From a bacterium (GTDB lineage: Bacteria; Patescibacteriota; Patescibacteriia; Patescibacteriales; VMTK01), in contig JAUYAT010000011.1 in NCBI GenBank assembly GCA_030693295.1, positions 1 through 33,919 on the forward strand: a DNA stretch of 33,919 nucleotides, written 5' to 3'. The notes under the pieces were generated by a model. It did not search any database. It had not been told where the DNA came from and was given only the letters and a program-made list of their open reading frames with translations. Position numbers and translations under genes: made by a program. Shown here piece by piece: positions 7,286 to 14,826 of this stretch; position 1 is the first letter of the stretch; the number at the start of each line of letters is the position of its first letter.

Positions 7286-7313
7286 GGGGAGAAATTTAAT
7301 GGAATTTCTCCCC
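7286..7313 (+). terminator. Hairpin after the three-gene cluster
   Basis: ggggagaaatt (7286-7296) pairs perfectly over 11 bp with aatttctcccc (7303-7313) around a 6-base loop. Only a weak T-rich tail (tatctaattt) follows, so termination may be partial, and read-through into tig at 7347 is possible. Confidence 0.5.
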
Positions 7314-7346
7314 TATCTAATTTAACAAATAACTTACATATTATTT

Positions 7347-8633
7347 ATGAACATACAAAAAAAAGATTTGGGCAAATCGGAAATTGAATTAACCGTTGAA
7401 TTGCCGTTTGATGAATTCAAGCCGTATATCAAACAAGGGGCGGAAAAAGTTTCCCGCGAGATTAAAATTGAGGGCTTTAGGCCGGGCAAAGCTCCTTACG
7501 AGATTTTAAAGCGAAAAATCGGCGAAATGGCGATTTTGGAAGAAGCGGCGCGTATCGCCATTAATAAAACTCTTGAAACCGCGATTAAAGACAATATAAC
7601 CGGCCAGCCGGTAGGCCAGCCGCAGATTAACATCACCAAGCTGGCTCCGGACAATCCGATGGAATATAAGGCGGTTTTGGCCATATTGCCCGAGATAAAA
7701 CTCGGAGATTATAAAAACGCCAAGGTCAAGCTGGAAAAAACAGAGGTTGCGGACGAAGAAGTTGAAAAAATGATTAATGACCTGCGCGAAACGCAGGTTA
7801 AAGAAATAATCGCCGACCGGGAAATAAAAAACAACGACAAGGCGGTTGTTGACATAGAAATGTTTTTGGACAAAGTGCCGGTTGAAGGCGGACAAGGCAA
7901 AGGCGCGGGGGTGATAATCGGGAAAGGATACATTGTCCCGGGCTTTGGCAAAAAATTAATCGGCGGGCGCAAAGGCGAAATCCGCGAATTCAGCCTGCCC
8001 TACCCCGAGGACCACCATCAGCGAAATTTAGCCGGCAAATTGGTTGAATTCAGAGTTAAAATTAAAGAAGTTTATGAGCGCCAACTGCCTGAAATTAACA
8101 AAGAATTCGCTAAAAGCTTCGGCTTAAACAGCGTTGACGGCTTTAAGGAAAACATTAAAAAGGGGCTGGCCGCTGAAAAACAGCGCAAAGCCGGGCAGAA
8201 AGCGGAAATCGCCATGCTGGACAAGATTATTGAAAAAACAAAATTCGGCGATATGCCGGAAATTTTAATCCGCAATGAAGCTGAAAATATGATTGCCGAA
8301 CTTGAAGCAGGCGTTGCCGGCCAAGGCGGCAAGTTTGAAGATTATTTAAGCCATCTTAATAAAACGCGCGACCTGCTCGCGCTTGATTTGTTGCCGGACG
8401 CGGTAAAGCGGGTAAAAACTTCTCTGCTGATGCGGGAGATCGCGCTGGCTGAAAAAATAAGCGCCGAGGACGGAGAAATTGACAAGGAAATAGAACACAT
8501 ATTAAACCATTACAAAGACAGCAAAGGGATTGAGGAAAAAGTGAAATCGCCGGCGCACAGGGAATATCTGCGAAATTTAATAGGCGGCCGCAAAGTAATT
8601 GATAAATTGAAGGAATGGAATATGGAGAAATAA
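7347..8633 (+). CDS. tig: Trigger factor (ribosome-associated chaperone, peptidyl-prolyl isomerase)
   Basis: 428 residues, close to the usual ~430. Trigger factor docks at the ribosomal exit tunnel and shields nascent chains. The ribosome-binding signature GFRPGKAP is at residues 43-50. The FKBP-like isomerase domain follows at about 150-240 (NDKAVVDIEMFLDKVPVEGG, IVPGFGKKLIGGRKGEIREF), then the helical C-terminal chaperone arms. The stop is four bases before smpB, so the two are probably co-transcribed, and the tmRNA gene follows: a compact nascent-chain quality-control block. No Shine-Dalgarno is visible before the ATG. Confidence 0.95.
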   Translation: MNIQKKDLGKSEIELTVELPFDEFKPYIKQGAEKVSREIKIEGFRPGKAPYEILKRKIGEMAILEEAARIAINKTLETAIKDNITGQPVGQPQINITKLAPDNPMEYKAVLAILPEIKLGDYKNAKVKLEKTEVADEEVEKMINDLRETQVKEIIADREIKNNDKAVVDIEMFLDKVPVEGGQGKGAGVIIGKGYIVPGFGKKLIGGRKGEIREFSLPYPEDHHQRNLAGKLVEFRVKIKEVYERQLPEINKEFAKSFGLNSVDGFKENIKKGLAAEKQRKAGQKAEIAMLDKIIEKTKFGDMPEILIRNEAENMIAELEAGVAGQGGKFEDYLSHLNKTRDLLALDLLPDAVKRVKTSLLMREIALAEKISAEDGEIDKEIEHILNHYKDSKGIEEKVKSPAHREYLRNLIGGRKVIDKLKEWNMEK

Positions 8634-8637
8634 TAAT

Positions 8638-9108
8638 ATGCCGATATTAGCGACAAACAAACGAGCCAATTTTGACTATGAAATTAAGGAAAAATTTGAA
8701 GCCGGGATAGTTTTGCTCGGCCATGAAGTTAAATCCGTTAAAACCGGCCATATTAATTTAAAGGGCGGTTTCGTAACTTCAAAAAGAACCGGGCGCGAAC
8801 TGCCAGAATTATATTTAACCAACGCTCATATACCTTTATACAAATTTGCCGGCGTGATAAAAAGTTATGATCCTTACAGGCCGCGCAAATTGCTGCTTAA
8901 AAAAAATGAAATCAAATATTTGGTCGGCAAGAGGCAGGAGCAGGGCTTGACATTAGTGCCTTTGAAAATATATACTAAGCATAGCTTAATCAAGCTGGAA
9001 TTCGGCATCGGCAAAGGGAAAAAGAAAGTGGACAAGAGAGAAGCTATAAAGAAGAGAGATGTTGAGAGGGAGATGAGAACTTTGACAAAACAAAGACAAA
9101 AATCCTAA
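8638..9108 (+). CDS. smpB: SsrA-binding protein SmpB
   Basis: 156 residues, the normal length. SmpB binds tmRNA and brings it to stalled ribosomes for trans-translation. Recognisable features are the N-terminal LATNKRANFDYEI, FEAGIVLLGHEVKSVKTGHINLK, the middle YLTNAHIPLYKFA and DPYRPRKLLLKKNEI. The C-terminal tail is basic (GKGKKKVDKREAIKKRDVEREM), the part that reads the empty mRNA channel. The gene lies 4 bases after tig and 12 bases before its RNA partner ssrA, whose likely promoter lies in the last 30 bases of smpB. Confidence 0.96.
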   Translation: MPILATNKRANFDYEIKEKFEAGIVLLGHEVKSVKTGHINLKGGFVTSKRTGRELPELYLTNAHIPLYKFAGVIKSYDPYRPRKLLLKKNEIKYLVGKRQEQGLTLVPLKIYTKHSLIKLEFGIGKGKKKVDKREAIKKRDVEREMRTLTKQRQKS

Positions 9109-9111
9109 ATT
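9082..9111 (+). promoter_or_regulatory. Predicted ssrA promoter inside the 3' end of smpB
   Basis: TTGACA (9082-9087), an 18-base spacer and TAAATT (9106-9111). Transcription would start about 7-10 bases later, at or beside the tmRNA 5' end at 9121, so little or no 5' trimming would be needed. Confidence 0.5.
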
Positions 9112-9120
9112 TAAAAATTT

Positions 9121-9509
9121 GGGGATGCAAGGCATCGATAATAAAATTTTTTAAAAGCGCTCGGGACGTGAGTTTTCAGCAGTCACGAAAATCACGCTGA
9201 AATTAAAATAAGTGCAAACAACTTATTAGCTAAAGTCAAGTACGCGTTTCGCGTTCCGGCTTTAGTGCCTGCCGTAGCTTAACAAAAGCCATGGCCATCC
9301 GCCCGGCGACTCCTGATAACCGCAAGCGGGTGTCATATTTTCAGGATAGGTTAATAGGATGTTCTTGCCTGTTATCCAAAATTAAAAAGAACTAATCATT
9401 GCCGATTTTGTTCAGTTTCCACGGCGGTGATGAATAAACAAACTGATCTATTTCCGTAAAAACGCTTTTAAAAATTTATTAGACGCGGGTTCAACTCCCG
9501 CCATCTCCA
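9121..9509 (+). ncRNA. ssrA: Transfer-messenger RNA (tmRNA)
   Basis: About 389 bases. The 5' GGGGATG pairs with the 3' CATCTCC as an acceptor stem (one G-U). The T arm gcggg-ttcaact-cccgc precedes the 3' end; the discriminator A is encoded but the full CCA is not. The 5' strand aataaaatttttt...aaaagcg pairs with cgctttt...aaaaatttatt as helix 2. A pseudoknot follows (tttcagc/gctgaaa crossed with gtga/tcac), and about 11 bases later the resume codon GCA (9214-9216). The tag frame reads ANNLLAKVKY then AFRVPALVPAVA and stops at TAA 9280-9282. ggcttt...aaagcc encloses the stop, as helix 5 does in other tmRNAs. At 22 residues the tag is long and ends AVA, not the common ALAA. Confidence 0.93.
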
Positions 9510-9515
9510 CATTTC

Positions 9516-9545
9516 AAAAAGACCGCCTAATCAGGCGGTCTTTTT
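9516..9545. terminator. Bidirectional terminator between ssrA and typA
   Basis: gaccgcct (9521-9528) pairs with aggcggtc (9533-9540) around a 4-base loop, flanked by five A residues on the left and five T residues on the right. It can stop ssrA on the plus strand and typA, which ends at 9564, on the minus strand. Confidence 0.9.
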
Positions 9546-9563
9546 AAATTTGGTGGTGTTTTT

Positions 9564-11354
9564 TTATTTAGCCCTGCCAGCCCTTACCCTCGCGATATCC
9601 GTTAAAAACTTTTTTCTTAATCGTATATTTTTTGGAGTAACTTCCAAATATTCGTCCTCGTTCATAACACTCATTCCTTTTTCAAGAGTTAATTCCATGG
9701 GCGGAGTAAGGCGGATGGCCTCGTCGGATCCCGAAGCCCGCATATTTGATAACTGTTTTCCTTTTATCGGATTCACGGTCAAGTCATTGCCTTTTGACAC
9801 ATTGCCGATAACCATTCCTTCGTAGATTTCCGTATTGGCTCCGATATATAAAACGCCTCTGTTTTGAAGATTAAAAAGAGAAAACCCAAGAGCTTTGCCG
9901 GTTGCCATGGAAACCATTGAGCCGACTTGATGTTTTTCAATATCCCCGACATAAGGCCTGAAACCGATGACTCTGGCGCATAATATCCCCTCTCCGCGCG
10001 TATCAACCACAAACTCATTTTTATATCCGAGCAAGCCGCGAGTCGGGATTTCAAAAACAATTTTAACATTGCCGCGCTCGGGCTTCATCTCAATTATATT
10101 GCCGCGGCGGCTTGAAAGTTTTTTAATTACCGTGCCGGCCATTGCTTCAGGCGCGGTAATCGTCGCTTCTTCAAACGGTTCAAGTTTTACCCCATTTTCT
10201 TCTTTGATAATTACATTGGGCTGGGAAATTTGCAGTTCATAGCCTTCGCGGCGCATATTTTCAAGCAGAATCGCGATGTGCATTTCGCCTCTGCCGCAAA
10301 CTTTATAATAATCAGTCGGCGAAAAATCAATTTTCAAGCCGACATTGATTTCCAATTCTTTTTCCAATCTTTCTTTTATTTGCCTGTTAGTTACGAATTT
10401 ACCTTCTCGTCCGGCAAAAGGGGAATTGTTGACAAAAAAATTCAATGAGATTGTCGGCTCGTCAATGTTAATGGCCGGCAAAGCTTCTTGGCCGTTATTT
10501 TCACAAATAGTTTCTCCGATATAAATATCAGGCAGGCCGGCAATCATCACAATATCTCCGGCGCTCGCTTCTTTGATTTCTTTTCTGGTTAATCCTTCAA
10601 AAGTGAATAATTTCGCTATTTTCCCTTCCCTTGTTTCATTGTTCATGTTTTTTATAACAACCTTTGACCCGTCTTTAATCTTGCCCTCGTAAATTCTGCC
10701 GATTGCCAAGCGCCCGAGAAAATTATCATATCCGAGATTAAACGGCTGCACGAGCAAGGGCTTATCGCTTGCTTCTTTACTGGAAGAGGAGGGAACTTCT
10801 TTTAATATAACATCAAGCAGAGGAGTCAAGTCTTTTGAACTGTCTCCGATTTTATTTTTAGCTATACCCTCGCGCGCTATGGCGTAAACCGTGGTGAAGT
10901 CAAGCTGTTCATCGTTCGCGCCAAGATCAAGAAATAATTCAAAAATCATTTCCTGCACTTCGTCCGGCCTTGCCGCCGGCTTGTCTATTTTATTGATAAC
11001 CACAATGGGCTTTAAACCCAATTCAAGCGATTTTTTTAAAACAAATTTTGTTTGCGGCATCGGCCCTTCTTGGGCGTCAACGATTAAAAGCACTGAATCA
11101 ATGGAGCGCAGAACACGTTCAACTTCCGAGCTGAAATCAGCATGGCCCGGCGTATCCACAATATTAATTTTTGTGTCTTTATAATATACAGAGGTATTTT
11201 TTGAATAAATTGTAATGCCTCGTTCTTGTTCCAGCGCGTTGCTGTCCATGCTTACTCCGGCTTCCGCCATTCCGGTTTGCTGCATCAGCGCGTCGGTTAG
11301 GGTGGTTTTACCGTGGTCAACATGGGCGATAATCGCTATATTTCTAATTTCCAT
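9564..11354 (-). CDS. typA: Translational GTPase TypA/BipA
   Basis: 596 residues, slightly shorter than the usual ~605-615. TypA is a ribosome-binding GTPase involved in stress adaptation and large-subunit assembly. G motifs are intact: AHVDHGKTT (residues 10-18), DTPGHADF, and NKIDKPAARPDEV. Domain II and the EF-G-like domains III/V follow (GRGEMHIAILLENMRREGYELQ is the typical segment, here abbreviated to CGRGEMHIAILLENMR). The TypA-specific C-terminal domain contains GLLGYKNEFVVDTRG and LTPPMELTLEKGMSVM. It is transcribed convergently with ssrA and divergently from the helicase gene. Confidence 0.96.
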   Translation of the reverse strand: MEIRNIAIIAHVDHGKTTLTDALMQQTGMAEAGVSMDSNALEQERGITIYSKNTSVYYKDTKINIVDTPGHADFSSEVERVLRSIDSVLLIVDAQEGPMPQTKFVLKKSLELGLKPIVVINKIDKPAARPDEVQEMIFELFLDLGANDEQLDFTTVYAIAREGIAKNKIGDSSKDLTPLLDVILKEVPSSSSKEASDKPLLVQPFNLGYDNFLGRLAIGRIYEGKIKDGSKVVIKNMNNETREGKIAKLFTFEGLTRKEIKEASAGDIVMIAGLPDIYIGETICENNGQEALPAINIDEPTISLNFFVNNSPFAGREGKFVTNRQIKERLEKELEINVGLKIDFSPTDYYKVCGRGEMHIAILLENMRREGYELQISQPNVIIKEENGVKLEPFEEATITAPEAMAGTVIKKLSSRRGNIIEMKPERGNVKIVFEIPTRGLLGYKNEFVVDTRGEGILCARVIGFRPYVGDIEKHQVGSMVSMATGKALGFSLFNLQNRGVLYIGANTEIYEGMVIGNVSKGNDLTVNPIKGKQLSNMRASGSDEAIRLTPPMELTLEKGMSVMNEDEYLEVTPKNIRLRKKFLTDIARVRAGRAK

Positions 11355-11428
11355 AAAAAATTAAAACCGCTCTCTGCGAAAGCGGATATTCATTAATAAT
11401 AAATATGCTTTGTGTTTCCCCTATTATA

Positions 11429-11457
11429 TTAATAACGCAAAACAGGCAAAAAGTCAA
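11429..11457 (-). promoter_or_regulatory. Possible typA promoter
   Basis: On the minus strand, TTGACT (11457-11452), a 17-base spacer and TATTAA (11434-11429). The leader to the ATG at 11354 would be about 70 bases. A better-looking TATAAT lies at 11428-11423 but its spacing from the -35 would be too long (23 bases). Confidence 0.4.
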
Positions 11458-11541
11458 TAGCATTTCGGCGCAAAAATTTTTATTTGATTTTTTGGATAAA
11501 AAGATGTAAATTTGTAAGCATAACGGATAAAAATAATAATT

Positions 11542-14004
11542 ATGGAATTTAACGAACTTCAACAAAAAATAATAAAAAATATTTACGGCGCGTATTTGGT
11601 GTCGGCTCCCGTAGGAACCGGCAAAACTATGGTTTTGGCCGAAAGGGTTATTCAGGCGCTGGACAGCGGCATTAAGCCGGAAGAAATTTTGTGCCTTACT
11701 TTTACCAACCGGGCGGTTGAAGAAATGACGGAAAGAATAAAAAGGCGAATCGGCAAAAAAGAAATTTATGACAGCGTCACGATTAAAACATTTCATGGCT
11801 TTTGCGCTTTTTTCGTCAGGGCGGAAGCGAAAAGCATCGGCATAAGCCCTGATTTTGTCGTGTTTGATGAATCTGAACAGTTTGAAACTATGAAAAATAT
11901 TTTAGATGAATACCCCGGAATATCAATGAACGGCCAAAACAATAAAAGGCAAGTTATGGATTTAATTGAAAAAATTTATTTTTACAGATTAAATAAATTA
12001 GAGCAAGAAATCGGCTGCGCGGTTAATGACTTTCCGCTTGATAAAACATTGAAAGAAATCGGCGGAAAATATATCAAGGCGTTAAATGATCAAAACGCGC
12101 TTGATTTTAACGAACTGGTGCTTTTAACCATTGAGGCTTTATATTTGGACAAAAAAACAAAAAACAAATGGGCCGAAAGGTATAAATTTATCCAGCTTGA
12201 CGAATTTCAGGATACGCATTTATCCGAGTATTTGGTTTTGAAAGAATTGGCGAAAACCCATAAAAATATCGCCTTGATAGGAGACTTGGACCAGACAATA
12301 TACAGCTGGCGCGGATCCATGCCCTTTTTTATCGCCAAGCTTTTTAAAAAGCATTTCGCGCCGGTTGCAGAATTGAACTTGGAAATAAACTACCGTTTTA
12401 ATAAAAATATTCTGGGGGCGATAAAATCTTTTTTGGCTAATTTTGAAAAGCCGGCGACAAAAGAGATTAAAAGCTTAAACAACGAAAAAGAGGAAAAATC
12501 CGTTGATCTGTTTGCCGGCTATAATTTAAGCGAAGAGATAGGCTGGGTGATTGATAATATTAAAGATATAAAAAATAATGAAAAAGGCGCCAGTATCGCT
12601 GTTTTGGCGCGCTCCAATTATTTAATCAATCAGGTTGCCGATATTTTTGCTGAAAAAAATATCGCCCATATTACGGTTGATAAATATGATTTTTTCAGGA
12701 GGCAGGAAGTAAAAGACATTTACGGTTATTTAAAAATAATTTTTAATAAGTTTGACCTTGAAAGCGCCTGCCGCCTTGTTATGCGCCCCGCCCGCAATAT
12801 CGGCATTTCCACTTTAAAAAATATAAGAGAGAAAGGCGCGCCTGTCGGCTTAAAAGTTTCTGATTTTCTTAATTTTAAAAATTTCAGTTTTCCCGAGCCT
12901 TTCAGCGGCTTGATAGAAAAATGGCATAGCGGAAGAATTATTGTTTTAGACACTGAAACAACAGGCACTAACGCGTTAAAAGACGATATAATCCAAATTT
13001 ACGCGGTTGAAGTTGTTAACGGCCGCAAAGGCGAAGACTTTCATTTTTATTTGAAAAACAGCATTCCGGTCGGATATTCGCGCGAGATCCATGGAATTGA
13101 TGATGAATTTTTGCGAGAAAACGGCAGGGAAGCAAAAGCGGTATTGCAAGAGCTGAAAGAATTCATAAAAGGCGGCGCGGTTGCCGGGCATAATATTAAT
13201 TTTGATTTGTCAATGATAACGGAAAACGCGAAGAGAAATAAAATAACTTTTGAATTTAAAGAATATTACGACACATTGGATATCTCTCGGCGTTTTATTG
13301 AGTCGGAAAGCTACAAATTAACATCTATCGCCAAATTATTGGGGCTGGAAGGCGCCACCCATGACGCCAAAGACGATGTTTCGGCAACAGTCGGCCTTTT
13401 GGAAATATTGGTCAGCAAGCTTAAAACAGGGCGCCGGCAAAGAAGCGCTCTTTTCAAAGAGCACGGAAAAAAGTTTATTCAATTAAGCAACCTGATAAAC
13501 TCATGGGAAAAAATCGCCAAGGAAAAAAGGCCGGCTGATTTTTTGGATTATGTCTGGGAAAGTTCCGGATTAAAAGAATATTACGGCAAAGATAAGGAAA
13601 GCCGAAGCCGTTTAAAATCAATGGAAACTTTGCGCAATTTATTTAAAGAAAAGGATGATTTGAGCAAACAGCCGGAAGTTATGCTTCGGGAGTTGATTAA
13701 TTACGGATCTTTAGTCAAGGATATTAATTTTTTAGGGCTGGAAAAAGGAAAAATTCCCGTTATTACCGTGCATCAGGCAAAGGGGCTTGAATTTGATTAT
13801 GTTTTTTTAATAGGAATTAACGAGTCTAAATTTATGACAGACAAGGACGGCATGGAAGAAGAAAAAAGAATTTTTTATGTCGCCATGACTCGCGCCAGAA
13901 AAAAAATTTTTATTTCTTACAGCAACTTTGATAATTACAACAGGCCTTTGAGCAAGAGCCGCTTTATAAATTTTATTGACCGGAAATATATTAATTATTT
14001 ATGA
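11542..14004 (+). CDS. UvrD/Rep-type (SF1A) DNA helicase with an embedded DEDDh 3'-5' exonuclease domain
   Basis: 820 residues. Helicase motifs: Walker A APVGTGKT (22-29), CLTFTNRAVEEMTERI (Ia), FIQLDEFQDTHLSEY (II), LIGDLDQTIYSWRGS (III), INYRFNKNI (IV), TVHQAKGLEFDYVFL (V) and RIFYVAMTRARKKIF (VI). Between motifs IV and V, at about residues 465-640, lies a full DnaQ-like exonuclease. It has DTETTG (D470, E472), AGHNINFD (D555) and HDAKDD (H607, D612), so all five catalytic residues are present. The insert sits where the 2B region of UvrD would be. The enzyme could unwind DNA and degrade a 3' strand, perhaps in repair. No AddB/RecBC partner is adjacent. The gene is divergent from typA. Confidence 0.93.
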   Translation: MEFNELQQKIIKNIYGAYLVSAPVGTGKTMVLAERVIQALDSGIKPEEILCLTFTNRAVEEMTERIKRRIGKKEIYDSVTIKTFHGFCAFFVRAEAKSIGISPDFVVFDESEQFETMKNILDEYPGISMNGQNNKRQVMDLIEKIYFYRLNKLEQEIGCAVNDFPLDKTLKEIGGKYIKALNDQNALDFNELVLLTIEALYLDKKTKNKWAERYKFIQLDEFQDTHLSEYLVLKELAKTHKNIALIGDLDQTIYSWRGSMPFFIAKLFKKHFAPVAELNLEINYRFNKNILGAIKSFLANFEKPATKEIKSLNNEKEEKSVDLFAGYNLSEEIGWVIDNIKDIKNNEKGASIAVLARSNYLINQVADIFAEKNIAHITVDKYDFFRRQEVKDIYGYLKIIFNKFDLESACRLVMRPARNIGISTLKNIREKGAPVGLKVSDFLNFKNFSFPEPFSGLIEKWHSGRIIVLDTETTGTNALKDDIIQIYAVEVVNGRKGEDFHFYLKNSIPVGYSREIHGIDDEFLRENGREAKAVLQELKEFIKGGAVAGHNINFDLSMITENAKRNKITFEFKEYYDTLDISRRFIESESYKLTSIAKLLGLEGATHDAKDDVSATVGLLEILVSKLKTGRRQRSALFKEHGKKFIQLSNLINSWEKIAKEKRPADFLDYVWESSGLKEYYGKDKESRSRLKSMETLRNLFKEKDDLSKQPEVMLRELINYGSLVKDINFLGLEKGKIPVITVHQAKGLEFDYVFLIGINESKFMTDKDGMEEEKRIFYVAMTRARKKIFISYSNFDNYNRPLSKSRFINFIDRKYINYL

Positions 14005-14016
14005 GTTATACTTATC

Positions 14017-14045
14017 TTGAAAAAAATTTGATTGTCTGCTATAAT
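14017..14045 (+). promoter_or_regulatory. Promoter-like sequence after the helicase gene
   Basis: TTGAAA (14017-14022), a 17-base spacer and TATAAT (14040-14045), 12 bases after the helicase stop. The predicted start (about 14052) coincides with the first base of a small terminator hairpin, so productive transcription is uncertain. Confidence 0.4.
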
Positions 14046-14051
14046 AATTTT

Positions 14052-14074
14052 GAAGCATAAAACCGCTTCTTTTT
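14052..14074 (+). terminator. Short intrinsic terminator after the helicase gene
   Basis: gaagc (14052-14056) and gcttc (14065-14069) form a 5-bp stem with an 8-base loop followed by five T residues. It most simply ends the helicase transcript. Confidence 0.5.
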
Positions 14075-14134
14075 GTTTATCAATCTTCTTATCGCCTCAA
14101 TGCAGTGAAATAGGCAGACGCGAAGAAAGGTATA

Positions 14135-14166
14135 TTGCGCAACATTTACCATTATGCTATAATGTT
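14135..14166 (+). promoter_or_regulatory. HNH gene promoter overlapped by a palindrome
   Basis: TTGCGC (14135-14140), a 17-base spacer and TATAAT (14158-14163). The -10 lies inside the inverted repeat cattat-gct-ataatg (14150-14164), itself nested in aacatt...aatgtt (14141-14166). The start site would fall at about 14170, the A of the gene's ATG, implying a leaderless mRNA. The palindrome could be an operator. Confidence 0.5.
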
Positions 14167-14169
14167 GGT

Positions 14170-14640
14170 ATGAGAACAAAAACTTGGACGAAACAAGAAT
14201 TAAAAAAAGCGGCTAAAAAATCCACAAGCATTAGGCAGGTTCTTGGCAAGCTTAATTTAAAGTTAGCTGGCGGAAATTATACTCAAATTAAAAAATATTT
14301 AAGATTATATAAAGTAAACACAAATCATTTTAAAGGTAAGGCGTGGAATAAAGGATTAAGAGGTATCGGCAAACCCAGAATTGCGTTAGATAAAATTTTA
14401 ATTCAAAACAGTGATTTCCAAAGCTACAAATTAAAAAAACGGCTCTTTGCAGCCGGATTAAAATTTCCAAAATGCGAAGAATGCGGCTGGGCCGAAAAAT
14501 CAATTGACGGCCGAATCCCATTGGAACTTGATCATATTAATGGCGATAGTAGGGATAATAGATTAGAAAATTTACGCATCCTCTGCCCTAATTGCCATAG
14601 TTTAAAACCAACTCATAGAGGCAGAAATCGTAAAAAGTAA
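14170..14640 (+). CDS. HNH endonuclease family protein
   Basis: 156 residues from the ATG at 14170. The frame stays open upstream to 14032, but the promoter's -10 box lies in that extension, so the later start is preferred. The N-terminal half (KTWTKQELKKAAKKSTSIRQ, then LGKLNLKLAGGNYTQIKKYL) looks like a DNA-binding helical domain. The C-terminal half is an HNH nuclease with zinc-binding CEEC and CPNC pairs and the core LELDHINGDSRDNRLENLRI. Such proteins are often free-standing homing-type or mobile nucleases. It lies between the helicase gene and two tRNA genes; its stop is 4 bases from tRNA-Leu. Substrate unknown. Confidence 0.85.
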   Translation: MRTKTWTKQELKKAAKKSTSIRQVLGKLNLKLAGGNYTQIKKYLRLYKVNTNHFKGKAWNKGLRGIGKPRIALDKILIQNSDFQSYKLKKRLFAAGLKFPKCEECGWAEKSIDGRIPLELDHINGDSRDNRLENLRILCPNCHSLKPTHRGRNRKK

Positions 14641-14644
14641 GCAA

Positions 14645-14727
14645 GGTCCAGTGGTGGAACTGGTATACACGCAACACTTAAAATGTTGTGCCCAAAAGGC
14701 ATGTGGGTTCGACTCCCACCTGGACCA
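14645..14727 (+). tRNA. tRNA-Leu (UAA)
   Basis: The acceptor arms ggtccag/ctggacc, the anticodon stem caaca/tgttg with loop cttaaaa (anticodon TAA), a leucine-type long variable arm (tgcccaaaaggca) and the T arm gtggg-ttcgact-cccac are all visible. Discriminator A is encoded; CCA is not (acat follows). It lies 4 bases after the HNH gene and 5 before tRNA-Gly. Confidence 0.95.
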
Positions 14728-14732
14728 CATTC

Positions 14733-14804
14733 GCGGGCGTCGTATAATGGTTATTATATTACCTTGCCAAGGTAGAGACGGCGGTTCGATTCCGCTCGCC
14801 CGCT
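14733..14804 (+). tRNA. tRNA-Gly (GCC)
   Basis: Acceptor gcgggcg/cgcccgc, anticodon stem ttacc/ggtag with loop ttgccaa (anticodon GCC) and T arm gcgg-ttcgatt-ccgc. Discriminator T; no encoded CCA. infC starts 22 bases downstream, so this tRNA pair and infC may share a primary transcript. Confidence 0.95.
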
Positions 14805-14826
14805 CATAATTCATATAACATGCAAT

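Noticed and set aside
14032-14169. N-terminal extension of the HNH protein
   Set aside because: The likely promoter -10 box lies inside it and the start at 14170 gives the natural domain start.
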